From NCBI RefSeq assembly GCF_012273515.2, contig NZ_CP050975.2, positions 7,440,001 to 7,504,000 of the forward strand: a DNA stretch of 64,000 nucleotides, in the 5' to 3' direction. The position numbers and the translations under genes were made by a program. A model generated the notes under the pieces. The model made no database searches. It was not told where the DNA came from and saw only the letters and a program-made list of their open reading frames with translations. Source of the DNA: Streptomyces sp. RPA4-2. Its GTDB lineage: Bacteria; Actinomycetota; Actinomycetes; Streptomycetales; Streptomycetaceae. Shown piece after piece: positions 32,231-40,698 of the stretch (position 1 is the first letter of the stretch; every line of letters starts with the position of its first letter).

Positions 32231-33832
32231 GTGGGACAGCCCCGCCCTGCCCGAAATCAGTCCGCGTGGTGGCGTTCCGCCGTCATCTACCAGGTGTACG
32301 TCCGCAGCTTCGCGGACGGCGACGGCGACGGCACCGGCGACCTCGCGGGCGTCCGCGCCAGACTGCCCTACCTCGCCGAACTCGGGGTGGACGCCCTGTG
32401 GTTCAACCCCTGGTACCGCTCGCCCATGGCGGACGGCGGCTACGACGTCGCCGACTACCGCTCCATCGACCCGGCCTTCGGGACGCTCGCCGAGGCGGAG
32501 AAACTCATCGCCGAGGCCCGGGAACTGGGCATCCGCACCCTCGTCGACATCGTGCCGAACCACGTGTCCGACCAGCATCCCTGGTTCCAGGCGGCCCTGG
32601 CGGGCGGCCCGGAGCGCGAGCTGTTCCACTTCCGCCCCGGACGCGGAGAGCACGGCGAACTCCCGCCCAACGACTGGCCGTCCCAGTTCGCCGGCTCCTC
32701 CGAACCGGTGTGGACCCGGCTGCCCGACGGCGACTGGTACCTCCATCTCTTCACCCCCGAGCAGCCCGACCTCAACTGGGAGCACCCGGCCGTCCGCCAG
32801 GAGCACGAGGAGATCCTGCGCTTCTGGTTCGAGCGGGGCGTGGCCGGCGTCCGCATCGACTCGGCCGCCCTGCTCGCCAAGGACCCCGACCTGCCCGACT
32901 ACGTCGAGGGCCGCGATCCGAACCCGTACGTCGACCGTGACGAGCTCCATGACATCTACCGCTCGTGGCGGTCGGTCGCCGACGCCTACGACGGCATCTT
33001 CGTCGGCGAGGTCTGGCTCCCCGACTCCGAGCGCTTCGCCCGCTATCTGCGCCCCGACGAGCTGCACACCGCCTTCAACTTCTCCTTCCTGTCCTGCCCC
33101 TGGGACGCCGGGCGGCTGCGTACCTCCATCGACGAGACCCTCGCCGAGCACGCGCCCGTCGGGGCACCCGCCACCTGGGTGCTGTGCAACCACGACGTGA
33201 CGCGCACGGTCACCCGTTACGGGCGCACGGACACCGGCTTCGACTTCACGGCCAAGGCGTTCGGGACGCCCACCGACCTCGCCCTCGGCAACCGCAGGGC
33301 CCGCGCCGCCGCCCTCCTCTCGCTCGCCCTGCCCGGTTCCGTCTACGTCTACCAGGGCGAGGAACTCGGCCTGCCCGAGGTGGAGTTGCCCCTCGACAGC
33401 ATCCAGGACCCGATGCACATTCGCTCCGGCGGCACGGACCCGGGCCGGGACGGCTGCCGGGTCCCGCTGCCCTGGGACGCCGAGGCCCCGTACGCCGGAT
33501 TCGGCGGTGACCCCTGGCTGCCCCAGCCCGCCGGCTGGTCCGACTACGCCGCCGACCGCCAGTCCGAGGACCCCGCCTCGATGCTGAGCCTCTACCGGGC
33601 CGCGCTGCGCGTCCGCCGCACCGAACCGGGGTTCGGCGACGGCCCGCTCAGCTGGCTGGCCGCCGACGAGGGCGTCCTCGCCTTCGCCCGGACGGACGGT
33701 CTGCTCTGCGTCGTCAACCTGGCCGACGGCCCGGTCGGACTCCCTGAGCACTCAGAACTGCTGCTCGGCAGTGGTCCGTTGGACGCAGACGGACTCCTGC
33801 CACCGGACACGGCGGTGTGGCTGCGCGCCTGA
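32231..33832 (+). CDS. GH13 alpha-glucosidase/oligo-glucosidase, cytoplasmic
   Basis: A GTG at 32231 with AAAGG upstream gives 533 residues; an earlier in-frame GTG has no ribosome site. The four GH13 regions are present: DIVPNHVS, GVRIDSA (nucleophile D210), FVGEVW (acid/base E260) and LCNHDVTRT (D322). The MADGGYDVADYR motif near residue 65 is typical of alpha-1,4- and alpha-1,6-glucosidases of the oligo-1,6-glucosidase group. Without a signal peptide it acts on imported oligosaccharides. It is the fourth gene of the importer operon. Confidence 0.93.
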   Translation: MGQPRPARNQSAWWRSAVIYQVYVRSFADGDGDGTGDLAGVRARLPYLAELGVDALWFNPWYRSPMADGGYDVADYRSIDPAFGTLAEAEKLIAEARELGIRTLVDIVPNHVSDQHPWFQAALAGGPERELFHFRPGRGEHGELPPNDWPSQFAGSSEPVWTRLPDGDWYLHLFTPEQPDLNWEHPAVRQEHEEILRFWFERGVAGVRIDSAALLAKDPDLPDYVEGRDPNPYVDRDELHDIYRSWRSVADAYDGIFVGEVWLPDSERFARYLRPDELHTAFNFSFLSCPWDAGRLRTSIDETLAEHAPVGAPATWVLCNHDVTRTVTRYGRTDTGFDFTAKAFGTPTDLALGNRRARAAALLSLALPGSVYVYQGEELGLPEVELPLDSIQDPMHIRSGGTDPGRDGCRVPLPWDAEAPYAGFGGDPWLPQPAGWSDYAADRQSEDPASMLSLYRAALRVRRTEPGFGDGPLSWLAADEGVLAFARTDGLLCVVNLADGPVGLPEHSELLLGSGPLDADGLLPPDTAVWLRA

Positions 33833-33886
33833 GACCACCGAATTGCACACCGCGGTCCCCGCCCCCCACCTCGAAGGGATCAGCAC

Positions 33887-36064
33887 ATGCACAGCAGGAG
33901 AACCGTCAGGCGCATGCCACTGGCATGCGCCGCGGCCGCCGCCCTCGCCGCGGGCATGCTCGGCACCACCACGGCCCACGCCGCGGTGGCCGCGGCGGGC
34001 GCGAGCCTCCCCTTCACCTCGGTCGAGGCCGAGTCCGCCACCACCACCGGCACGAGGATCGGCCCCGACTACACACAGGGCACTCTCGCCTCGGAGGCCT
34101 CCGGGCGGCAGGCCGTACGTCTGTCGGCGGGCCAGCGCGTGGAGTTCACCGCCCCGCGCGCGGCCAACGCCGTGAACGTCTCCTACAGCGTCCCCGACGG
34201 CCAGTCGGGCACCCTCGACGTGTACGTGAACGGCACCAGGATCTCCAAGACCCTCGCCGTGACCTCCAAGTACTCCTACGTGGACACGTCCTGGATCGCC
34301 GGTGCCAAGCAGCACCACTTCTTCGACGACGCCCGGCTGCTGCTCGGCCAGAACGTCCAGGCGGGGGACAAGATCGCCTTCCAGGCCACCTCGACCCAGG
34401 TCACCGTCGACGTGGCCGACTTCGAGCAGGTCGCCGCCGCCGCGGCCCGGCCCGCGGGGTCGGTGTCCGTCACCGACAAGGGCGCGGACCCCAGCGGCCA
34501 GGGCGACTCCACCCAGGCCTTCCGGGACGCGATCTCCGCCGCCCAGGGCGGCGTCGTGTGGATCCCGCCGGGCGACTACCGGGTGACGTCCTCGCTCAGC
34601 GGCGTGCAGAACGTGACCCTCCAGGGCGCCGGCGGCTGGTACTCCGTCGTCCACGCGTCGCGCTTCATCGACCAGAGCGGCTCCTCGGGCGGCGTCCACC
34701 TCAAGGACTTCGCGGTCCTCGGTGAGGTCACCGAACGCGTCGACTCCAACCCGGACAACTTCGTCAACGGATCGCTCGGTCCAGGCAGTTCGGTCTCCGG
34801 GATGTGGATCCAGCACCTCAAGGTCGGCCTGTGGCTGACCGGCAACAACGACAACCTCGTGGTCGAGAACAACCGCATCCTCGACACCACCGCCGACGGG
34901 CTCAACCTCAACGGCAACGCGCACGGCGTCCGCGTCAGCAACAACTTCCTGCGCAACCAGGGCGACGACTCGCTCGCCATGTGGTCGCTGAACGGTCCGG
35001 ACAGCAACTCCAGCTTCGAGGGCAACACCATCTCGCAGCCCAACCTCGCCAACGGCATCGCGATCTACGGCGGCACGGACCTCAGTGTCAGGAACAACCT
35101 GGTCTCCGACACCAACGCGCTGGGCAGCGGCATCGCCGTCTCCAACCAGAAGTTCCTCGACCCCTTCTCCCCGCTGGCCGGCACGATCACCGTCGACGGC
35201 AACACGCTCGTGCGGACGGGGGCGATCAACCCCAACTGGGGCCATCCGATGGGAGCGCTGCGGGTCGACTCCTACGACAGCGCGATCAACGCCACCGTCG
35301 ACATCACCAACACGACGGTCACCGACAGTCCCTACAGCGCCTTCGAGTTCGTCTCGGGCGGCGGCCACGGCTACCCCACGAGCAACATCAACGTGACCGG
35401 GGCGACCGTGAGGAACACCGGGACGGTCGTCGTCCAGGCCGAGACACCGGGCTCGGCGAGGTTCAGCAACGTCCAGGCCACCGGTGTCGGCTCGGCCGGC
35501 ATCTACAACTGCCCCTACCCGAGCGGTTCGGGCGGCTTCACCGTCACGGACAACGGCGGCAACTCCGGCTGGAGCAGCACCTGGTCGGACTGCTCGGCCT
35601 GGCCGCAGCCCGGCCAGGGCAACCCGCCCCCGGACCAGAACGCCAACCTGGCCAAGGGCCGCCCGGCCACCGCCACCGGCTCCCAGGACGTCTACACACC
35701 GGGCCGGGCCGTCGACGGCGACGCGGGCAGCTACTGGGAGTCCAGCAACAACGCCTTCCCGCAGGCCGTCACGGTGGACCTCGGCTCCTCGCAGGCCGTC
35801 CGCCGGCTCGTCCTGAAGCTGCCGCCGTCCTCGGCGTGGGGCGCGCGCACCGAGACCCTGTCCGTGCTCGGCAGCACCAACGGCTCCACCTACTCCACGG
35901 TGGTCGGTTCGCAGGGCTACCGTTTCGACCCGGCGACCGGGAACACCGCGACGATCGCGCTGCCGGCCGGCACCGGCCTGCGCTACCTGCGGCTCAACGT
36001 CACGGCCAACACCGCCTGGCCCGCCGCCCAGTTCAGTGAAGTGGAGGCATATCTCTCCTCGTGA
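33887..36064 (+). CDS. Secreted beta-helix alpha-glucanase, GH87-like (mycodextranase/alpha-1,3-glucanase)
   Basis: The 725-residue protein has a Sec signal (cleavage near AHA), a CBM35/CBM6-like module (~40-180, SVEAESATTTGTRIG), a right-handed parallel beta-helix (~190-575) and a C-terminal discoidin/CBM32-like module (~590-725, NLAKGRPATATGSQD ... FSEVEAYLSS). Acidic helix residues that fit a GH87/GH49-like site occur in LDTTADGLNLNGNAHG and NFLRNQGDDSLAMW. This domain order is typical of GH87 enzymes that cut alpha-1,3-glucan or nigeran. GAAGGGA precedes the ATG. It supplies sugars to the importer and GH13 enzyme upstream. The GH87 assignment is by architecture, so another beta-helix hydrolase is possible. 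Confidence 0.75.
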   Translation: MHSRRTVRRMPLACAAAAALAAGMLGTTTAHAAVAAAGASLPFTSVEAESATTTGTRIGPDYTQGTLASEASGRQAVRLSAGQRVEFTAPRAANAVNVSYSVPDGQSGTLDVYVNGTRISKTLAVTSKYSYVDTSWIAGAKQHHFFDDARLLLGQNVQAGDKIAFQATSTQVTVDVADFEQVAAAAARPAGSVSVTDKGADPSGQGDSTQAFRDAISAAQGGVVWIPPGDYRVTSSLSGVQNVTLQGAGGWYSVVHASRFIDQSGSSGGVHLKDFAVLGEVTERVDSNPDNFVNGSLGPGSSVSGMWIQHLKVGLWLTGNNDNLVVENNRILDTTADGLNLNGNAHGVRVSNNFLRNQGDDSLAMWSLNGPDSNSSFEGNTISQPNLANGIAIYGGTDLSVRNNLVSDTNALGSGIAVSNQKFLDPFSPLAGTITVDGNTLVRTGAINPNWGHPMGALRVDSYDSAINATVDITNTTVTDSPYSAFEFVSGGGHGYPTSNINVTGATVRNTGTVVVQAETPGSARFSNVQATGVGSAGIYNCPYPSGSGGFTVTDNGGNSGWSSTWSDCSAWPQPGQGNPPPDQNANLAKGRPATATGSQDVYTPGRAVDGDAGSYWESSNNAFPQAVTVDLGSSQAVRRLVLKLPPSSAWGARTETLSVLGSTNGSTYSTVVGSQGYRFDPATGNTATIALPAGTGLRYLRLNVTANTAWPAAQFSEVEAYLSS

Positions 36065-36845
36065 CCGCCTCCCCGCGCTTCGCCGCCTGGATCTGCTCGT
36101 ACACCTGGGTCCGCAACTCGGCGAAGCGCGGGGCCACCCGGGTGTGCAGCTGGTCCCGCTCCTCGGGCAGGTCGATCTTCAGCTGCTCCCGCACGACGGT
36201 GGGGGAGGCCGAGAGGACCAGGACGCGCTCGCCCAGATAGACCGCTTCGTCGATGTCGTGGGTGACGAACAGGATGGTCATCCCGCGCCGTTGCCAGAGC
36301 CTGCGGACCAGGTCCTCCAGGTCCGCGCGGGTCTGCGCGTCGACCGCGGCGAACGGCTCGTCCATCAGCAGGATCTCGGGCTCGTACGCCAGCGCCCGCG
36401 CGATCGCGACCCGCTGCTGCATGCCGCCGGACAGCTGCCACGGATAGGCCCCGGCCGCATCGGACAGACCGACGGACTCCAGTGCGTCGGCGACCAGTTC
36501 GTGCCGCCGGAGTCTGCTCAGCTTCTTCTGCTTCAGGGGGAGTTCGACGTTCTCGCCGACCCGCATCCAGGGGAAGAGGCTTCGCCCGTACTCCTGGAAC
36601 ACGAACGCCATGCCGGGCGGCGGCCCGCTCACCGGACGGCCGGCGAGCCGCACCTCGCCCGCGGTCGGCACGAGCAGCCCGCCCACGCACTTGAGCAACG
36701 TGGTCTTGCCGCAGCCCGACGGGCCCACCAGGCAGACGAGTTCACCCGTATCCACCGTGAAGGTGAGGTCGCGGACCGCCTCCACGCGACGCCCCGACCC
36801 CTCGTAGACCTTCCGCAGGCCGGTGACGACCAAAGACGCGTGCAT
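36033..36845 (-). CDS. ABC importer ATPase, SsuB/TauB type
   Basis: A 270-residue ATPase with Walker A GPSGCGKTT, Q-loop VFQEYGRSLFPWM, signature LSGGMQQRVAIARAL, Walker B ILLMDEPFAAVD and the switch His in FVTHDIDEA. The type serves nitrate/sulfonate/taurine-like importers. AAAGGG lies before the ATG. Its 3' end overlaps the 3' end of the convergent glucanase gene by 32 bases, leaving no room for a conventional intergenic terminator. Confidence 0.93.
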   Translation of the reverse strand: MHASLVVTGLRKVYEGSGRRVEAVRDLTFTVDTGELVCLVGPSGCGKTTLLKCVGGLLVPTAGEVRLAGRPVSGPPPGMAFVFQEYGRSLFPWMRVGENVELPLKQKKLSRLRRHELVADALESVGLSDAAGAYPWQLSGGMQQRVAIARALAYEPEILLMDEPFAAVDAQTRADLEDLVRRLWQRRGMTILFVTHDIDEAVYLGERVLVLSASPTVVREQLKIDLPEERDQLHTRVAPRFAELRTQVYEQIQAAKRGEAVTRRDMPPLH

Positions 36846-36865
36846 GGACCGCCCTTTCACGAGCG

Positions 36866-37684
36866 TCACGGGGACCGCCGGGAGGAGTCCCGGAAGCCGT
36901 GGTACCAGCCGAGCACCCGGCGCTCCACGAACTGGAAGACGACCGAGAGGAGAAGGCCGAGCAGGCCGAGGACGATGATCCCGGTCCACATGTCGGGGAT
37001 CGCGAAGCCGCGCTGGAACTGCACGATGGTGAAGCCGAGGCCGTTGCTCGCCGCGAACATCTCGCTGATGACCATCAGGATGATCCCGACGGACAGGGCC
37101 TGGCGCAGGCCGGCGAAGATCTGCGGGCTCGCCGCCCGCAGGACCACGTGCCGCAGCCGGGCGGCGCCCGTGACGCCGTACGAACGCGCCGTCTCGGCCA
37201 TCACGGAGTCGACGGCCCGCACCCCCTCGACCGTGTTGAGCAGGACCGGCCAGAGGCAGCCGCTCGCGATCACGACGATCTTCATCGTGTCGCCGATGCC
37301 CGCGAACAGCATGATGACCGGCACGAGGACGGGCGGCGGCACCGCGCGCAGGAACTCCAGGACCGGCTCGCAGAACGCCCGCACCCGCCGGTACGAGCCG
37401 ATGACCACGCCGAGAAGGATCCCCGCGACGGCCGCCACCGCGTAGCCGCCGAGCAGCCGCAGCACACTGGGCACCAGGTCCGCACGGAGCCGGTCGCCCG
37501 TCCAGACGTCCGGGAATGTCCTGAGGATCGTGCGCAGCGGTGGCCAGTAGACGTCGGTGCTGCCGTCCGACGCGAGCCACCAGCCGGCGACCAGCAGCAC
37601 GGGGAGCGTCACCACGAACAGCACCCGCGTCAGGAGGGACCTCCAGACGTTCGGCCTCGTGCGGCCGGACGGGACGACCGTCAC
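36866..37684 (-). CDS. ABC importer permease 2, SsuC type
   Basis: A 272-residue permease with about six helices and the ATPase-contact segment AETARSYGVTGAARLRHVVL. The start is the GTG of a GTGA overlap with the preceding permease. The N-terminal residues TVVPSGRTRPNVW precede the first helix. Confidence 0.88.
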   Translation of the reverse strand: MTVVPSGRTRPNVWRSLLTRVLFVVTLPVLLVAGWWLASDGSTDVYWPPLRTILRTFPDVWTGDRLRADLVPSVLRLLGGYAVAAVAGILLGVVIGSYRRVRAFCEPVLEFLRAVPPPVLVPVIMLFAGIGDTMKIVVIASGCLWPVLLNTVEGVRAVDSVMAETARSYGVTGAARLRHVVLRAASPQIFAGLRQALSVGIILMVISEMFAASNGLGFTIVQFQRGFAIPDMWTGIIVLGLLGLLLSVVFQFVERRVLGWYHGFRDSSRRSP

Positions 37685-38454
37685 ACCGCCACCTCCCCGC
37701 GCACCGACTGGTGCCAGGCCAAGGCCCGTCGCTCCACCGCGCGGGCACCCACGTTGATCAGCAGCCCGAGCAGGCCGGTGACCACCACCAGCGCGTACAG
37801 GTCCGGGACGGCCTGCGAGGACTGGGCGACCGCGATCCGCGCGCCCAGCCCCGGTGCGCCGATGACGAGTTCGGCGGTCACGGCGAGGATGAGGGCGACC
37901 GCGGCGGCGAGCCTGACACCCGTCATGACGTAGGGGAGCGCGGTGGGCCACAGGACGTGCCGGGTGCGCGCCCAGGGGCCGAGGCCGTACGAGCGTGCCG
38001 TCTCCTCCGCCACCGGGTCGACGTCACGGACGCCGTACAGGACCTGGACGAGGACCTGCCAGAAGGAGGCGTACACGACGAGGAGGAGGACGGAGCGCAG
38101 CTCGGTGCCGTACAGCAGGACGGCGAGGGGGATCAGCGCGACGGAGGGGATCGGGCGCAGGAACTCGATCGTGGAGGCCGTGGCCTCGCGCAGGTACGGC
38201 ACGACCGAGACGACCAGCCCCACGACGACGCCCGCGACGACCGCGGTCGCGAGCCCCAGCGCCCAGCCGGTGAGGGTGTCGCCGAGGGCCGCCCAGAAGG
38301 CGCCGTCGGTGGCCTCCTGCCCGAGCGCGTCGGCGATGCGGCTGGTCGGCGGGAAGTAGGCCGCTTTGACGAGGCCGAGCCGTGGCGCCACCTCGCCCAG
38401 GGCGAGGAAGGCCGCGAGCCCGGCCGTACCGAGTGCCGCGTTCGCACCCCTCAC
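37681..38454 (-). CDS. ABC importer permease 1, SsuC type
   Basis: A 257-residue permease with about six helices and the contact segment AEETARSYGLGPWARTRHVL. It begins with the GTG of a GTGA overlap with the binding-protein gene. Two different SsuC-type permeases with one ATPase indicate a heterodimeric channel; most SsuC/TauC importers use a single permease gene. Confidence 0.88.
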   Translation of the reverse strand: MRGANAALGTAGLAAFLALGEVAPRLGLVKAAYFPPTSRIADALGQEATDGAFWAALGDTLTGWALGLATAVVAGVVVGLVVSVVPYLREATASTIEFLRPIPSVALIPLAVLLYGTELRSVLLLVVYASFWQVLVQVLYGVRDVDPVAEETARSYGLGPWARTRHVLWPTALPYVMTGVRLAAAVALILAVTAELVIGAPGLGARIAVAQSSQAVPDLYALVVVTGLLGLLINVGARAVERRALAWHQSVRGEVAV

Positions 38455-39422
38455 GGCAGCAGTGCGTCGAGATCGGGGGCCGACTTGAAGAGCCCGTCCT
38501 GTTCGCCCAGTTTCTCCAGCGCCTCGATCGACGCGCGGTTCGGCTCGGCCGGCCACTTCGGCAGGGTGACCTTCGCGAGGACCGCCGCGGGGATCTTCGT
38601 GTAGGAGGTGACGATGGAGCGGACCTCGTCCGGGTGGGCGTCGGCGTAGGCGAGGGACTCGGCGGTCGCCTCCTGGAACCTCTTCACCACATCGGGGTTC
38701 TTCTGCTCGTACTGGGTGGACGTGAAGTACATCGCCACGGTGAGGTCCTTGGCGACGTCGACCAGGGACGAGGCGATCTCCGTGCCGCCCTGGCTCTTGA
38801 CGGTGGCGAGCGCGGGCTCGACCACCATCGCCGCGTCGATCTGACCGCTGTCCAGGGCGGCGGGCATCTGGTCGAAGGCCAGCTCGACGAACTTCACCTT
38901 CGAGGGGTCGCCGCCCGCCTTGCGCACCGACTCGCGTACCGCGGTCTCGTTGATGTTCTTCAGCGTGTTGACGGCGACCTTCTTCCCCTCCAGATCCTTC
39001 GCCGACGTGAGGGCGCTGCCCTTCTTCACCGTGATGGCACCGAAGTCCTTGCCCGCCAAGCCCGTTGAGGCGACGCCGTTGGCCACCGCCTTCACGGGCA
39101 CGTTCTGGCTCCGGGCGATCATCAGCGAGGTCATGTTGGAGAAGCCGAACTGGAACTGGCCGCTGACGACGCCCGGGACGATCGCGGCGCCGCCCTGCGC
39201 GGTCGTCATGGAGAGCTTCAGACCGCGTTTGCCGTAGAAGCCCTTCTGCCGGCCCAGGTAGAGCGGTGCGACATCGACGATGGGGATGATCCCGACCTTG
39301 ACCGTGGTGGTACCGCCGGACGACGTGCCCATGTCCGACGTTCCGGAGTCGTCGGACGAGCCACAGGCCGACGCGGCGACCAGGAAGGTTCCGACCGCGA
39401 GACCGGCGAGCAGACGACGCAT
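38451..39422 (-). CDS. ABC importer binding lipoprotein, NMT1/SsuA type
   Basis: The ATG at 39422, five bases after AGGAGG, gives 323 residues with the lipobox VAASAC. The mature protein matches the NMT1/SsuA fold: VKVGIIPIVDVAPLYLGRQKGFYGKRGL, FGFSNMTSLMIARSQN and KVAVNTLKNINE (written here in separate parts of the protein). The family binds sulfonates, nitrate, aromatic acids or pyrimidines. The adjacent VanAB-like operon suggests that an aromatic acid or ether is the cargo. Confidence 0.9.
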   Translation of the reverse strand: MRRLLAGLAVGTFLVAASACGSSDDSGTSDMGTSSGGTTTVKVGIIPIVDVAPLYLGRQKGFYGKRGLKLSMTTAQGGAAIVPGVVSGQFQFGFSNMTSLMIARSQNVPVKAVANGVASTGLAGKDFGAITVKKGSALTSAKDLEGKKVAVNTLKNINETAVRESVRKAGGDPSKVKFVELAFDQMPAALDSGQIDAAMVVEPALATVKSQGGTEIASSLVDVAKDLTVAMYFTSTQYEQKNPDVVKRFQEATAESLAYADAHPDEVRSIVTSYTKIPAAVLAKVTLPKWPAEPNRASIEALEKLGEQDGLFKSAPDLDALLP

Positions 39423-39489
39423 GGCTCCTCCTGTGCAGACGACAGTGTTCCGACAGGCTGTGCGCACACCGCACAGTGGTGCTCAGCGG

Positions 39490-39518
39490 AAGGTAGAACT
39501 CCCGTACGACGCGGTCAA
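39490..39518 (-). promoter_or_regulatory. Vegetative-type promoter of the importer operon
   Basis: On the minus strand TTGACC and TACCTT are separated by 17 bases, a good housekeeping sigma match. The predicted start is about 60 bases upstream of the binding-protein ATG, so this operon is transcribed separately from the Rieske operon upstream. Confidence 0.65.
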
Positions 39519-39530
39519 TGGCCTTGGCTG

Positions 39531-39540
39531 ACAATATTGT
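39531..39540. promoter_or_regulatory. AT-rich palindrome upstream of the importer promoter
   Basis: ACAATATTGT is a perfect palindrome in GC-rich surroundings, flanked by a direct repeat TGACA (39529-39533 and 39541-39545). It lies 13 bases upstream of the -35 box, where an activator or repressor could bind; it also lies just after the 3' end of the reductase gene. Confidence 0.5.
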
Positions 39541-39583
39541 TGACAGTTACCGAAGCGTGCTCCCGATCGCGCGAACGGGCTGC

Positions 39584-40519
39584 CTACAGGTCGAGCACGA
39601 GCCGCTTACCCCGGCACCGGGAGACGCAGATGAGCATGGTCTCCCCGGCTGCCCGCTCCGCGTCGGTGAGCACCGAGTCCCGGTGGTCCGGGGTCCCTTC
39701 GAGGACGTCCGTCTCGCACGTGCCGCAGGTGCCCTCGGTACAGGAGAAGAGCACCTCGACGCCCGCACCTCGCACGGTGTCGAGCACGGAGGCGTCCGCG
39801 GGGACGGTCAGCGTGCGGCCGCTGCGCGAGAGGACGACCTCGAACTCGTCGTCGCCGGCGGGTTCCTGGGCCTTCGGCCGGAAGCGCTCGACGTGCAGCA
39901 GCCCGGAGGGGCACCGCTCCTCCACCGCGTCCAGCAGCGGCCCGGGACCGCAGCAGTAGACCAGCGTGCCCCCGGGGACACCGGAGAGCACGGAGTCGAG
40001 GTCCAGCAGCCCGCACTCGTCCTGGGGAGCGATCGTCACCCGGTCCCCGTACCGGCTCAACTCCCGGACGAACGCCATGGAGTCGCGGGTCCGTCCGCCG
40101 TACAGCAGTGTCCACTGCGCGCCGGCCGCCTGGGCCGCGGCGAGCATCGGCAGGATCGGGGTGATGCCGATACCGCCCGCGACGAACCGGTACCGGGGAG
40201 CGGGAGCCAGGGCGAAGTGGTTGCGCGGGCCGCGGACGCGGACCCTGTCGCCCGCGTCCACCCGCTCGTGCACGTACGAGGACCCACCGCGGCCGTGCGG
40301 CTCCCGCAGCACCGCGATCCGCCACGCTCCGCGGTCCGCCGGGTCGCCGCACAGCGAGTACTGCCGCTCCAGCCCGGGACCGAGCACGACGTCGATGTGG
40401 GCGCCCGGCTCCCAGCCGGGAAGGTCCTCGCCGAGGGGGTGGCGCAGCGTGAGGGCGACCACTCCCTCGGCCGCGACCTCCCGCCGTGACACGACGAGAT
40501 CGGCTTCGTGGACGGTCAT
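39584..40519 (-). CDS. VanB-like oxygenase reductase (FMN/FAD and 2Fe-2S)
   Basis: The 311-residue class IA-type reductase has a flavin domain (RQYSLCGDP), an NAD domain (RFVAGGIGITPILPML and VYCCGPGPLLDAV) and a C-terminal plant-type ferredoxin domain (LFSCTEGTCGTCETDVL with a final Cys in ICVSRC). It passes electrons from NAD(P)H to the Rieske oxygenase. Its ATG forms an ATGA overlap with the 60-residue protein gene. Confidence 0.93.
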   Translation of the reverse strand: MTVHEADLVVSRREVAAEGVVALTLRHPLGEDLPGWEPGAHIDVVLGPGLERQYSLCGDPADRGAWRIAVLREPHGRGGSSYVHERVDAGDRVRVRGPRNHFALAPAPRYRFVAGGIGITPILPMLAAAQAAGAQWTLLYGGRTRDSMAFVRELSRYGDRVTIAPQDECGLLDLDSVLSGVPGGTLVYCCGPGPLLDAVEERCPSGLLHVERFRPKAQEPAGDDEFEVVLSRSGRTLTVPADASVLDTVRGAGVEVLFSCTEGTCGTCETDVLEGTPDHRDSVLTDAERAAGETMLICVSRCRGKRLVLDL

Positions 40520-40698
40520 CCCCGGCTTCCCCGGGGCGTGTGTCCCTCGGGGTGGGCGAGCATCCACTCCCACATCTCGACCGGATCCTGGGCGGTGTGC
40601 TCGGCGCCGCAGTGGCAGGTGCCGTGCAGGACGTCGGTGCCCGGGAGCCAGTCGACGCGGTAGACCTCCCGGGGCGCGGAGCGGGGCGCCGGCGTCAC
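40516..40698 (-). CDS. 60-residue Cys/His protein between Rieske oxygenase and reductase
   Basis: The reading frame starts with the GTG of a GTGA overlap with the oxygenase stop and ends in an ATGA overlap with the reductase start, so it is almost certainly translated. The protein is hydrophilic with a metal-binding-like cluster HGTCHCGAEH, followed by VEMWEWMLAHPEGH. No known domain is recognised. It may help cluster insertion, couple oxygenase and reductase, or bind substrate. It is not a ferredoxin, because only two Cys are present. Confidence 0.75.
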   Translation of the reverse strand: MTPAPRSAPREVYRVDWLPGTDVLHGTCHCGAEHTAQDPVEMWEWMLAHPEGHTPRGSRG

